Source: Lacrimispora xylanisolvens
GTDB taxonomy: Bacteria > Bacillota > Clostridia > Lachnospirales > Lachnospiraceae
Direction: 5' to 3'
NCBI GenBank assembly: GCA_017084465.1
Contig: CP070896.1
Location: forward strand, 2,283,001 to 2,347,000
DNA length: 64,000 nucleotides
This document shows positions 48,233-57,241 of the stretch, piece after piece. Position 1 is the first letter of the stretch. Each line of letters opens with the position of its first letter. The position numbers and the translations under genes are program-made. The notes under the pieces are model-generated. The model was not told the origin of the DNA and searched no databases. It saw only the letters and a program-made list of their open reading frames with translations.

Positions 48233-49446
48233 TTATTTGGCGTTAAAAACATGCTCATTCAGACGCTTCATTGCTTCCTCAACTCTGCCGAAAGGAAGAG
48301 CAAGATTCAGACGAATGGAGCATGGTCCGTGGAACATGCGGCCATCCTGCCATGCAACCCCTACATCCCAGCCGGCCTTTTCCAGTTCATCAATGGTTTT
48401 TCCATTCTCTTTACACCAATCTGTACAGTCCATAAACAGCATATAGGTTCCCTGTGGTTTGGAAAGCTTTACACCTTTGAAATTCTTTGTAATATAGTCA
48501 TAAGCATAATTTACATTGCTGGTGAGCACCTGGCACAGCTCATCCACCCATTCAGCACCTTCCGGCCCATAAGCACCGATTAACGCATGCATGCTCAGCA
48601 CATTCATGTCATTGTAATGGGATTTACTGCTCTGGGCGCGGACGCGGTCTCTTAAATATGGATCATAAATAATGTGATAGGATCCAATCAGCCCTGCCAG
48701 GTTAAAGGTTTTGCTGGGTGCATAAAGAGCTATGGTACGCTTGCGGGCATCTTCACTGACGGACTGAACCGGAATATGCTTATTTCCGTCTAAAATAAGG
48801 TCAGACCAGATTTCGTCAGAAATAACGATACAATCATTATCCTTATAGACTTCCATAGCTTTCAATCTCCCATTTTTCCCATACACGTCCGCATGGATTG
48901 TGAGGATTGCAGAAAATAGCGGTATGAATCTTATGAGCCTTTATTTTTTTATCCATATCCTCATAGTCCATGCGCCATACACCGTTCTCGTCCTGCTTTA
49001 ATGGACTATGTATGATTTTGCGTCCATTATTCTCAAGGCTCATGGTGAAACCGATATAGGTAGGGGAATGGAGAAGTATTGCATCGCCAGGTGCTGAAAA
49101 TGCATTCAGTACAGAGATGACTCCGCCAAGTACACCGTTTTCATATCCGATGCATTCCTTTGTCAGTCCTGTTACCCCGTTTCTCTCCTCCTGCCACTTA
49201 ATTATGGCATTGTAATACTCCTCTGATGGGCTGAAATAACCGAATGCCGGGTGCTGCACACGTTCCACAATGGCGGCACAAATGGATGGCACGGTTGGGA
49301 AGTTCATATCTGCAACCCACATCGGAATCGTATCATACCCATCCTTTGGAAGATCCGGGAGCGAAACCTGGTAAAGTTCCAAGACCATCCACAGCAATGG
49401 CATCTTTGCCTCTGCGGTCCATAATTGATGTAAAATCGTATTTCAT
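48233..49446 (-). CDS. PatB/MalY-type PLP C-S lyase or aminotransferase (two frameshifts)
   Basis: About 403 residues. Start MKYDFTSIMDRRGKDAIAVD at 49446 after AAAGGAGG, then (after a break near 49347) DTIPMWVADMNFPTVPSI, the classic MalY/PatB opening. The PLP part shows FCNPHNPCGRVW, VISDEIWSDLIL (after a second break near 48860) and the PLP lysine in YAPSKTFNLAGL. The C-terminus IRLNLALPFGRVEEAM is also typical. These enzymes release pyruvate or 2-aminoacrylate and a thiol from cystathionine-like substrates. Confidence 0.87.
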
Positions 49447-49528
49447 AGCTATATCCTCCTTTATCTTAATTCACCGTCGGCTCGGTAAACTTTAGTGACA
49501 GCAAACACCTTGTATATATTTTATATAT

Positions 49529-50899
49529 TTACTCCTCATCATCTGCAAGTGCCTGAACAATAATCGCTTTTTTGTTTTCCTCCAGGAACTCCTTTTTCAC
49601 TGCTCCGGTATGGATACGAAGTAACGAGAATCCAACGCATATTGCCAGAATAACAATGGAAGCAATGATATCCTTTCCTTTTAAATCTTTAAATAAGTTA
49701 AAAGCTACCACTCCAGCACAGGCTGCAGACAGAACACAAATAATATTATACACCGGAACGGGCATACGAAGTGCACATTTTTTCCATTGATATGGATATT
49801 TTTTAGGCAGTGTAATACATGCCATATTAAGATATACATTCATCACCATGGATGGAATCATTACCAGTGATATAATGGAATCCAGACTGAATCCAAGCAG
49901 GATTGGCATTACGCTAAGCAAATAAAAAGCAAGCTGAATGACCCATGGAAAGCCACCTTTTGTTGTCTTTTTAAAAACTGGAGGAAGCCAGCCGTCTTCT
50001 GCAATCTTCATCAGCGGATAACGGAACATGGCAATGCCGCCTAACAAGCTGGTCGCAATGGCAAATACACCGCCGCCTAAAATGAACACAACATAAATGC
50101 TATTAGGGAATATTGCTTTGGCAGTTGCTCCCAAATTTGCTCCTGCGACCTGATCATATGGCAGTACTCCGGCAGCAACAATACTCATCACACCATATAT
50201 TCCAGCTAATGCTACAGTAATCCAGAGAATTGCAAGCGGGATGGTTTTTTTCGGTTTCTCAGTAACTGCAACCATGGATACCGGTGCCATTGTGGTTCCC
50301 TGGCAGGCCCAGCCCATAATTGCAATTGCACTGACAAATCCAGCAAATCCTCCATGGAAGAAGCCACCATCTGCATTGGAAAAGTAGTCAGGTCTTACCT
50401 GAGGCATACCAATAACAAAAATTGCAATTGCTCCAATTAAAATCACTGTCATTGCATTTTCTAAAAGTGTTATAAAACGGGACCCCCGCAGAGTGCTTGC
50501 AAAAAAGAGAGTCATAATCAGAATCGCCACCGGACGGGTAAAGGGCGCTACTCCGGGAAAAACGGCTGAAATATAGTTAACCATACCAAGGGCATAGCTT
50601 GACATAGCCATGCTGTTTACGAGAGCCATAGTTGCTGAAAAACCAGTCATTGTGGGATTAAACAGCAGCGCTTTCTGGCTGTAATCCCCCCCTTTAAATA
50701 CAAACATGGAACTCATGATTACATTGTACATATAAGCCAGAAGCATAAACAAACATCCGCCCACACATACCAGGACAATAGATCTGCCTGTATAACCAAT
50801 CCCAAATCCAAGTAAAACAAAGATACCTGAACCAATTGCGCCACCCAAACCAAGACCGAAAATATTTAACATACCGAGCTTTTTGCCATGCTCTTCCAT
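49529..50899 (-). CDS. APC superfamily amino acid permease
   Basis: 456 residues with twelve membrane helices. Helix 1 has GLGLGGAIGSGIFVLLGFG, the substrate-binding Gly-rich loop of APC carriers. Helix 6 contains SAIAIMGWACQGTTM. It is followed after 82 bases by the C-S lyase and preceded by RidA, so the substrate is probably the amino acid degraded by the lyase. No antiporter partner gene is present. Confidence 0.9.
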   Translation of the reverse strand: MEEHGKKLGMLNIFGLGLGGAIGSGIFVLLGFGIGYTGRSIVLVCVGGCLFMLLAYMYNVIMSSMFVFKGGDYSQKALLFNPTMTGFSATMALVNSMAMSSYALGMVNYISAVFPGVAPFTRPVAILIMTLFFASTLRGSRFITLLENAMTVILIGAIAIFVIGMPQVRPDYFSNADGGFFHGGFAGFVSAIAIMGWACQGTTMAPVSMVAVTEKPKKTIPLAILWITVALAGIYGVMSIVAAGVLPYDQVAGANLGATAKAIFPNSIYVVFILGGGVFAIATSLLGGIAMFRYPLMKIAEDGWLPPVFKKTTKGGFPWVIQLAFYLLSVMPILLGFSLDSIISLVMIPSMVMNVYLNMACITLPKKYPYQWKKCALRMPVPVYNIICVLSAACAGVVAFNLFKDLKGKDIIASIVILAICVGFSLLRIHTGAVKKEFLEENKKAIIVQALADDEE

Positions 50900-50947
50900 T
50901 ATGTTTTCCTCCTCCGTGATCGTCTTATCAATTAGCTTTCATACATA

Positions 50948-51331
50948 CTACAATACTGCGACCGCCTCAATTTCCACTCTGGCATCCTTTGGAAGGCTGC
51001 CTACCTGGAATGCCGCTCTGGCAGGGCAGGAACCCGTGAAATATTGTGCATAAACCTCATTCATTTCTGTAAATTCCCCAATATCCTTTAGTAATACGGT
51101 GGTTTTCACCACATTCTCCATTCCTGCACCGGCAGATTCTAAAACAGCCCGGATATTCTCCAGAGACTGCCTGGTCTGTGCCTTAATGTCATCTCCTGCA
51201 AATGATCCGGTAGACGGATTAATGGGAAGCTGTCCCGATACATAGATCGTTCCAGATGCCATAATTGCCTGAGAATAAGGTCCAATCGCAGATGGAGCTT
51301 TGTCAGTACTCAGTTCTTTTTTCTGCAACAA
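50948..51331 (-). CDS. RidA/YjgF reactive-intermediate deaminase
   Basis: 127 residues, the normal length. The RidA signature is complete: IGPYSQAIMASG, YVSGQLPINPSTG and, near the end, SCPARAAFQVGSLPKDARVEIEAVAVL with the substrate-binding Arg (PARAAF) and Glu. RidA hydrolyses 2-aminoacrylate and similar enamines released by PLP enzymes such as the lyase encoded downstream in the same operon. First gene of that operon. Confidence 0.95.
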   Translation of the reverse strand: MLQKKELSTDKAPSAIGPYSQAIMASGTIYVSGQLPINPSTGSFAGDDIKAQTRQSLENIRAVLESAGAGMENVVKTTVLLKDIGEFTEMNEVYAQYFTGSCPARAAFQVGSLPKDARVEIEAVAVL

Positions 51332-51381
51332 AGCATTCCTCCTTTTTTTATTAATTTTTTTATCTTTTTGATTGTAAATTT

Positions 51382-51410
51382 ATCATAACACACTTCTCAA
51401 TATTTGACAA
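51382..51410 (-). promoter_or_regulatory. Promoter of the RidA operon
   Basis: On the minus strand TTGTCA (51405-51410), 17-base spacer, TATGAT (51382-51387), about 50 bases upstream of the RidA start, in the gap shared with the divergent regulator. Confidence 0.6.
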
Positions 51411-51511
51411 TAATTTTATCAATGTGACAAAATTTTTATATATTTTTTTGTTTCATAATTGATTCTTCATGGAAAAATGATATAATGGAAGAGAGTATGA
51501 AAGGAATGTGA

Positions 51512-52156
51512 GTGATAATGACAGATAACGAATTATTAGATATGTATAAACCGATGGTTTCTTTTTTATCCAGCCTGTGCGGCCCTGGCTGCGAGGTTTT
51601 GCTTCATGATGTGTCAAAATCAGACATCGGCACTGTAATAGCGGTTGCCAATGGCCATCACTCCGGGCGGGGCATTGGTTCTCCCATGACTGACCTGGCC
51701 AATCAGATCAGAAAAGATCAGATTTACAAAACCCAGGATTATCTTACCAATTATCATGGTGTGAGTAAAAGTAAGAATTTTATATCCAACACCTATTTTA
51801 TTAAGAATGAGGACAGGCTGATCGGTCTGCTCTGCGTGAACCGGAATACAACAGCGATTCATGAATTGGATCTGGCTTTGTCCAATTTGAAAAAACATTA
51901 TAATCTGACAGAAGGAAGAATGGATATACAGGAAGATTTAAGCACTCCGGTAGAAGAGATGCTTTCCACCCTTGTAACCCAGGCAGTGAAAGACGCAGGA
52001 GTATCTCCTCAGCGCATGTCCAGACAGGAAAAGATTAATATAGTAAAGCAGTTGAATGAACAGGGGATTCTGACCATGAAAGGGGCAGTTTCTGAAATTG
52101 CAAGGCAGCTTTTTGTTTCTGAACCCACTGTTTACCGGTATTTAAACCACAAATAA
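51512..52156 (+). CDS. YheO/DauR-type regulator (PAS-like plus HTH)
   Basis: 214 residues; GTG start at 51512, six bases behind AAGGA. The N-terminal YheO-like PAS domain covers about residues 8-120 (MYKPMVSFLSSLCGPGCEVL, then HHSGRGIGSPMTDLA). The C-terminal HTH (MKGAVSEIARQLFVSEPTVYRYLNH) closes the protein. DauR of this family represses D-arginine catabolism; here the divergent partner operon is RidA-permease-PLP lyase-peroxiredoxin, so an amino acid or its imine is the likely signal. Confidence 0.88.
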   Translation: MIMTDNELLDMYKPMVSFLSSLCGPGCEVLLHDVSKSDIGTVIAVANGHHSGRGIGSPMTDLANQIRKDQIYKTQDYLTNYHGVSKSKNFISNTYFIKNEDRLIGLLCVNRNTTAIHELDLALSNLKKHYNLTEGRMDIQEDLSTPVEEMLSTLVTQAVKDAGVSPQRMSRQEKINIVKQLNEQGILTMKGAVSEIARQLFVSEPTVYRYLNHK

Positions 52157-52167
52157 CTTTTGCACAC

Positions 52168-52218
52168 AAAAAGAGAGTTATGCAAGCAGATTTCTACTTA
52201 TGCAATAACTCTCTTTTT
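52168..52218. terminator. Bidirectional terminator between convergent genes
   Basis: AAAAAGAGAGTTATGCA (52168-52184) pairs with TGCAATAACTCTCTTTTT (52201-52218) with a single bulge. A and T runs at both ends serve both strands. Confidence 0.75.
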
Positions 52219-52226
52219 AATGCCAC

Positions 52227-52638
52227 TTACATTTCAAACATTTTCATGGCTTTCCCTTTTATGTATGCCACTTCTGCCTCTGTCAGATCCAAAAAGTCAC
52301 TGTTGTCCATTGAACAATTGGAATCCTGCACATACATCATCTTGGTATCCTTCTGTGTGATGGAATAGAACCATACCTCTTTTGGTACATTATATACTTT
52401 TCCCTGCTCCATAAGAGTTAACTCTATTTTAAACTGATCATTTTCTCTTTCTGCTGTAATTAAAATTGCCTTTCCAGCCGCAAGTATAAACTGTTCATCA
52501 GTTGAGTGATGAATTTCGAGATGTGCGATTCCATCGATGTCATTATCCGGTTTCCAGTTTAATGCTTACCAGCCATTTCTCGTTTTTATATACACATAAG
52601 ATTCCTTCATCATTATTTTCATATATATCTGGTCTCAT
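52227..52638 (-). CDS. Cupin-like small protein behind the kinase gene (frameshifted)
   Basis: About 137 residues. Start MRPDIYENNDEGILCVYKNE at 52638, with GAGG eight bases upstream. A frame change near 52560 leads to NWKPDNDIDGIAHLEIHHST. The beta-rich middle (EIHHSTDEQFILAAGKAILI, then GKVYNVPKEVWFY) has the look of a cupin sugar-binding barrel. It follows the fraD-like kinase on the same strand by 35 bases and could be a sugar epimerase or effector-binding protein for that pathway. No firm family assignment. Confidence 0.55.
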
Positions 52639-52672
52639 ATTAGTTAACCTCATACTTTCTTATTTTTTGACT

Positions 52673-53561
52673 TTATAGCTCTGTCCTTCCGGCAATTGGT
52701 ACCCCGTAACCAAAAGCCCCTTCCATAGCGCAAACCTTTGCAGCGAATGTTGCTCCCTGTTTCATTGCAGCCAGTAATCGCAACTCCATTTTATAATCAT
52801 CCTCTTCTATAAGTTCAGCTGTTTCAGAGCTTTCTAATAAGGAGCAGAGAAATGCAGAAAAGTAGGAATCTCCAGCACCCATTGTATCAATTACGTTCTC
52901 TGCCTGCACTGCTTTGGCATAATAAGTCTTATTTTTGTATAACACATAAGACCCTTCTTCCCCCACGGTTCCCAGTACGATTTTTACCCCATTCCCCTGT
53001 ACTTTCCGCATCTCTCTTTCTCTGTCTTTTTTCATCTAAATGGGCACAGGACAGAATTGCAATTGTAACATATGGGCACACCTTAATCAGGTATTCATCC
53101 GTCCATCTGGTAGAAAAATCAAATGCTATTGGCACACCAGTTTCTTTCAGCTTTTCCAGATCATCTTCAATGTAACTGTTTAGGTTTGTATAAATCAGCT
53201 GGAAATTCTTAATATAACCAAAATCTTCATCTGTAAAATTAAATGGATTTTCCTTTGCAATTCCTCCTTTATTGGAACCAAGAAATACGCGGTCACTATT
53301 ATTTAAAGTGACAAGTGCAAATCCATTCTCGCCTTTAAATGTTCTGCAGTGGCTGTCATCTATACCAATCTTTACAAGTGTATTATGAACACAATCAGCT
53401 ACCTCGTCAGTTCCGTACTTCCCAAGATAAGCGCATTCTAATCCATTCATTGCGGTGTAGACACAGGTATTCACGCATTGTCCGCCTGGATACATTTTTC
53501 CTCTGGAAAGATATTTATCACAGACATTGTCCCCGATAGCTATTATTTTGCTGTGTTTCAT
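52673..53561 (-). CDS. PfkB-family sugar kinase, fructoselysine/fructose-asparagine kinase-like (frameshifted)
   Basis: About 295 residues. Starts MKHSKIIAIGDNVCDKYLSR; the glycine-rich PGGQCVNTCVYTAMNG motif of FrlD-type kinases is at about residue 28. The C-terminal ATP site and catalytic Asp are in ENVIDTMGAGDSYFSAFL (GAGD motif). Frame change near 53035. In the frl and fra pathways this kinase phosphorylates the imported Amadori compound on the 6-position. Lies directly downstream of the Dcu-family transporter. Confidence 0.85.
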
Positions 53562-53586
53562 GCTTCTATTCCTCCTGATTATAGTC

Positions 53587-54906
53587 TTAGAAAATTAATG
53601 CCCCAAGAAGCATAGCCACTGTTACAGATACAACCGTACAAACCAGACCTGGAATCATATAACTATGATTGATAACAAATTTTCCAATTTTTGTTGTACC
53701 GGCAGAATCAAATGCTAATGCCGCTACGCATTGACCGGACGCCGGGATAAAATAATTCGAAGAACAGGCAATCCAGCCAGCAACAATGATATTAGCAGGA
53801 AGTCCTAATGCAATACCAATCGGAACCATGATCATGGTTGTAGAAGACTGACTGGTTGTGATCGCTCCTACAATAAATACTGCCAGGATGTAAATCCAGG
53901 GATACTGATTTGTCAGCGCTGACATATTATCTGTGATAAAGGATGCCTGATCCCCGATAAATGTATTAACCAACCAGCAAAGCCCAAAAGCTAAGATCAC
54001 TGCAAACATTCCGGTTCGGAAAACTGGCTGATCCAATACTTTATTGCTGTCAAGCTTTGTTACGAGTACCATCACTGCTGCTGCAACTAACATAAATATT
54101 TCAATAACGGTGGTTAACGGCAGTTTTGAACCATCGGAAAGCGTTGGAACCAATGCTTTCACTGCGCCTAAAAGAACAATGCCTACCATTGCAGTTAAAT
54201 ATTGTGACAGATGCTTTTGCTTCTTTTGATACTTCTTTCTCCTCTTTCTGTTTTTCAGCTGATGTAATAATCTGACCAGCTGCAACACGCTTCTGGAATT
54301 CTGGGTCATCTGCAAGTTCTTTTCCTTTTTTGATAACTGCAAGTGCTGCTGCAACAGTTCCCAATCAGAGTAGCCGGAATACAGACAAACAGCAATGTAA
54401 AGATATTTACACCTGTATAAGGTGACTCAGCCATAAATGCAAGAATCGCTACGGTAGCTGCGGATATTGGACAAGCTGTAATAGCCTGCTGTGATGAAAT
54501 AACGGAGGCGGAAATTGGACGTTCCGGCCTTACCCCGGTATCAATTGAAATTTCATTAATTACTGGAAGTAAGCTGTATACTATGTGCCCCGTTCCACAC
54601 ATAAACGTAAATACATAAGAAACAATTGGTGCCAATACTGTAATCATTTTAGGATTTTTTCGAAGAATCTTTTCCGCAATCATTACCAGGAAATCAAGGC
54701 CCCCACACGCCTGCATTGTTGAAGCGGCACATATTACTGCGATCATAATCAGGATAACTGTAATTGGTGGATCAGATGGTTTCACATGTAATACAAAAGT
54801 CATGATTAACATTCCAATGCCTCCAGCAAATGCAAGGAATGTACCCCCCTTTACGCACACCCAGGAATATAATTGCCAGGACAATAGCTAACTCTATCCA
54901 AAACAT
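53587..54906 (-). CDS. Dcu-family (DcuA/B-type) carrier, probable fructose-aspartate/asparagine transporter (three frameshifts)
   Basis: About 438 residues with ten or more helices. Start MFWIELAIVLAIIFLGVRKG at 54906 behind AGGAGGA. A G6 run near 54846 breaks the frame; then GGTFLAFAGGIGMLIMTFVL follows. Further breaks are near 54370 and 54215. The sequence is of the anaerobic C4-dicarboxylate DcuA/DcuB type (MQACGGLDFLVMIAEKILRK, CPISAATVAILAF). Its context, with a PfkB kinase, an SIS deglycase and a GntR regulator, matches FraA of the Salmonella fructose-asparagine operon, not fumarate/succinate exchange. Confidence 0.82.
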
Positions 54907-54997
54907 AACAAATCCTCCTCTAGTTTATAAATTTTGTCTTTTCTTTTAAAAACAATGCGCGCACATTATTAATACTCACAACCGTTCGATCTATTTT

Positions 54998-55038
54998 ATA
55001 TTGTATCTAATTGTATTGCTTTGTATTTGATACAATAT
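54998..55038 (-). promoter_or_regulatory. TTGTAT repeat array upstream of the Dcu-family gene
   Basis: On the plus strand TTGTAT occurs at 55001, 55011 and 55021, exactly 10 bp apart. The whole block is enclosed by a 10-bp inverted repeat, ATATTGTATC (54998-55007) with GATACAATAT (55029-55038). Probable operator of the GntR regulator at 56433. Confidence 0.55.
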
Positions 55039-55132
55039 TATATTTTTCTTGCCACCTTGTCAATAGTTATTGATTTTTTCTACATATTGTATAATTTATT
55101 AGCAATTATTTGGGCATTTTTCACATTAGCTA

Positions 55133-55153
55133 AATACATTATAATACATTTGT
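55133..55153 (-). promoter_or_regulatory. 21-bp motif, copy upstream of the transporter gene
   Basis: Identical over 21 bases (AATACATTATAATACATTTG plus T) to 56291-56311, where it forms the spacer of the deglycase promoter. Here it lies between the deglycase terminator and the transporter gene. Confidence 0.55.
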
Positions 55154-55155
55154 TA

Positions 55156-55199
55156 TAAAAAGGCCCCAGCATAGAGAAGTCTCTCCATACCGGGACCTT
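55156..55199 (-). terminator. Terminator of the deglycase gene
   Basis: On the minus strand AAGGTCCCGG...CCGGGGCCTT-type stem of about 17 pairs with a few mismatches (55160-55177 with 55181-55199) and a U5 tail, 26 bases past the stop of the gene at 55225. Confidence 0.7.
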
Positions 55200-55224
55200 A
55201 TTACGCTCCTGACGTACTATATAT

Positions 55225-56238
55225 TTAGTATTCTACTTTCCACATATAACGGCGTGTTGGCAATGGATGCTTGCGTTCCGCTGCCAGCTCATGGTTATAA
55301 ATCGGATATACATTATTAAATAAAGAGTGATTGAAATAATCGATTACAGAAGCATCAATCACAGATAAACCAAGCTCTTTTGCATCCAGAATTTCTATGT
55401 TTTTAGCATATTTTCTCAAGAATACAAGTGCTCTTTCATCTAGCTCCCGCGTAGAACCTTCGGAAATCTGAATCATAAATGGTCTGTTAGAATCTGTAAT
55501 TTCAAATGGTCCATGGAAATACTCTCCCGTATGAATAGAACTGGAATCCAGCCACTGCATCTCCATAAATATACAGATACTTTCCATATAAGCCGCTCCA
55601 TAAGATGCGCCACTGCCCATTGTATAAATAACACGATCATTCTTTCTTGCCACTGCAAATTCCTTTGCCCGATCAGCCACATGATTTCTTGCATTACGAA
55701 TAATTGTGGTAATCATTTTGGTACCTTCATAGAATTTGTCATAATTTGCATAACCCTCTTCTGTCTGTGCCAGAAGTTCAACTGCTATATATAAAGCGCA
55801 GAGTGTTTTTTCTCCAGAATAATCGATATTACCGGCAAGATGGTCCGGGCTTGCATCAAAAGAATACAATACAATATAATCACCAAACTCAACAATCTCA
55901 GACTCCTCCAGCCATGTAAGAATAATTACGGCTGCTCCTCTGTCTCTTCCAAGCTTAGCAGCCTGAATTGTTTCTGGTGTATTACCTTTATGGCATGCAA
56001 GAACAATAATAGAATTTTCTCCAAAATCTTTTGGTGTGCTATGGATAAATTCGCTACTGTTGATCCAGGCTGATTTAATCTTTGCACTTTCTTTTTCCAT
56101 AAATGTTTTAGCAGGATAAAGAGCTCCCAGGGATCCCCCGCATCCTACCAGATAAAGAGATCTTACACCGCCCTTATCTTTCTTTGCTTCAATTATTTCT
56201 GCTATGATTCTTTTGATATCTGAACTATTATACGACAT
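55225..56238 (-). CDS. SIS-domain sugar-phosphate deglycase, FraB/FrlB-like
   Basis: 337 residues with two SIS domains (SLYLVGCGGSLGALYPAK and VIYTMGSGASYGAAYMES). The closest known proteins by pattern are the fructoselysine-6-P deglycase FrlB and the 6-phosphofructose-aspartate deglycase FraB, which give glucose-6-P and a free amino acid. The pair of residues reported as catalytic in Salmonella FraB (Glu and His, 16 apart) is matched by Glu226 and His242 (FMEMQ and YFHGPFE). It ends MWKVEY, similar to the FrlB end. It has its own promoter and terminator, and lies divergent from the GntR gene. Confidence 0.85.
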   Translation of the reverse strand: MSYNSSDIKRIIAEIIEAKKDKGGVRSLYLVGCGGSLGALYPAKTFMEKESAKIKSAWINSSEFIHSTPKDFGENSIIVLACHKGNTPETIQAAKLGRDRGAAVIILTWLEESEIVEFGDYIVLYSFDASPDHLAGNIDYSGEKTLCALYIAVELLAQTEEGYANYDKFYEGTKMITTIIRNARNHVADRAKEFAVARKNDRVIYTMGSGASYGAAYMESICIFMEMQWLDSSSIHTGEYFHGPFEITDSNRPFMIQISEGSTRELDERALVFLRKYAKNIEILDAKELGLSVIDASVIDYFNHSLFNNVYPIYNHELAAERKHPLPTRRYMWKVEY

Positions 56239-56285
56239 ATTAATTCTCCTTTTATGTTTGTTTTGTATTTAAATTTTATAGTTTT

Positions 56286-56314
56286 ATAATAATACATTAT
56301 AATACATTTGTCAA
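56286..56314 (-). promoter_or_regulatory. Promoter of the deglycase gene with embedded operator
   Basis: On the minus strand TTGACA (56309-56314), a 17-base spacer and TATTAT (56286-56291). The spacer is the repeated ATGTATTATAATGTAT motif also found at 55133-55153. Confidence 0.65.
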
Positions 56315-56348
56315 TAATCAAAAGATTAAACCGGTAAATATGGTTTTC

Positions 56349-56380
56349 TTGTATACAAACGTAGCTTATTGTATTATAAT
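56349..56380 (+). promoter_or_regulatory. Promoter of the GntR regulator with TTGTAT sites
   Basis: The palindrome TTGTATACAA (56349-56358) and a second TTGTAT (56369-56374), 20 bp apart, are followed by TATAAT (56375-56380). TATACA (56352-56357) at 17 bases could act as -35. Autoregulation by the GntR protein is likely. Confidence 0.55.
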
Positions 56381-56432
56381 AATTTCTATATCACAAATTT
56401 GGTAATTATATAGGAATAAGAGGTGAAGTTTT

Positions 56433-57149
56433 ATGGAATTAAACAGTACAGTCGCTACCCCGCTCTATCAGCAGCTTGAGAATATACTTCGCAGTGAAAT
56501 CGAACGGGGAGAACGTGCCGCTGGTACGCGTATCCCAACAGAGAATGAATTAAGCGAGCAATACAATGTAAGCAGAGTAACGGTAAGGAAAGCGCTGGCC
56601 AGACTCTCAGAGCTTGGTTATCTGGAGCGGAAAACCGGTAAGGGGACTTTTGTGGCGGAAAAGAAACTGCAAAGAGGTATTTCTGCCGGTGCAATAAGCT
56701 TTACAGAACTGTGCAAGCTAATCGGAGCAATTCCTGGCGCAAAAACCACAAAAATTGCACTGGAAGACCCCACCGCCAAAGATATTGAGCTTATGAATTT
56801 AAAGCCAGATGAAAAAATATTAGTATTAGAGCGCATCCGTTATGCAGATTCCAAACCCGTGGTATTGGAGTCAAACAGATTTCCTGAGATGTTTTCATTT
56901 TTATTTTCTGAAAATCTGAATGATCAATCACTCTATGAAATTTTGAAAACCAAGTACAACATTTTTTTAGAGCATTCTTCCAAGGAGATCGACATTATAT
57001 TCGCACCTCCGAAAGAGGCCAGATCCTTAGAAATCGCAAAAGGTTATCCTCTTTTACGTATTGACAGTGTTGTACATGATTCAGATAATACTCTCACCAT
57101 TCTTTGCCAACAACTCTGTATTGGTGATAAATTCAAATTAATAATTTGA
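56433..57149 (+). CDS. GntR/UTRA regulator, FraR/FrlR-like
   Basis: 238 residues. The N-terminal GntR winged helix (TPLYQQLENILRSEIERGE, then RIPTENELSEQYNVSRVTVR) is followed by a UTRA ligand-binding domain (EKILVLERIRYADSKPVVLE, QSLYEILKTKYNIFLEHS). This HutC-type architecture is that of FrlR and FraR, which respond to the phosphorylated Amadori intermediate. The ATG follows GAGGTGAAG. Divergent from the deglycase gene. Confidence 0.9.
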   Translation: MELNSTVATPLYQQLENILRSEIERGERAAGTRIPTENELSEQYNVSRVTVRKALARLSELGYLERKTGKGTFVAEKKLQRGISAGAISFTELCKLIGAIPGAKTTKIALEDPTAKDIELMNLKPDEKILVLERIRYADSKPVVLESNRFPEMFSFLFSENLNDQSLYEILKTKYNIFLEHSSKEIDIIFAPPKEARSLEIAKGYPLLRIDSVVHDSDNTLTILCQQLCIGDKFKLII

Positions 57150-57176
57150 GTAATTAAAATATCCTTATACAAAAAG

Positions 57177-57219
57177 AACTGCCGTATAAACCGGTATAAA
57201 TCCGGAATAAACGGCAGTT
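57177..57219. terminator. Bidirectional terminator between convergent genes
   Basis: AACTGCCGT (57177-57185) pairs with ACGGCAGTT (57211-57219), with an inner CCGG/CCGG pairing. It lies between the GntR gene and the DsbA-like gene, with an A5 run that gives U5 on the minus strand. Confidence 0.65.
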
Positions 57220-57241
57220 TCACTTTTAGCTTTCAATTATT

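Noticed and set aside
53587-54906. Reading the Dcu-family carrier as a plain fumarate/succinate antiporter
   Set aside because: The sequence alone would allow it, but the kinase, deglycase and regulator around it make an Amadori-compound carrier more likely.
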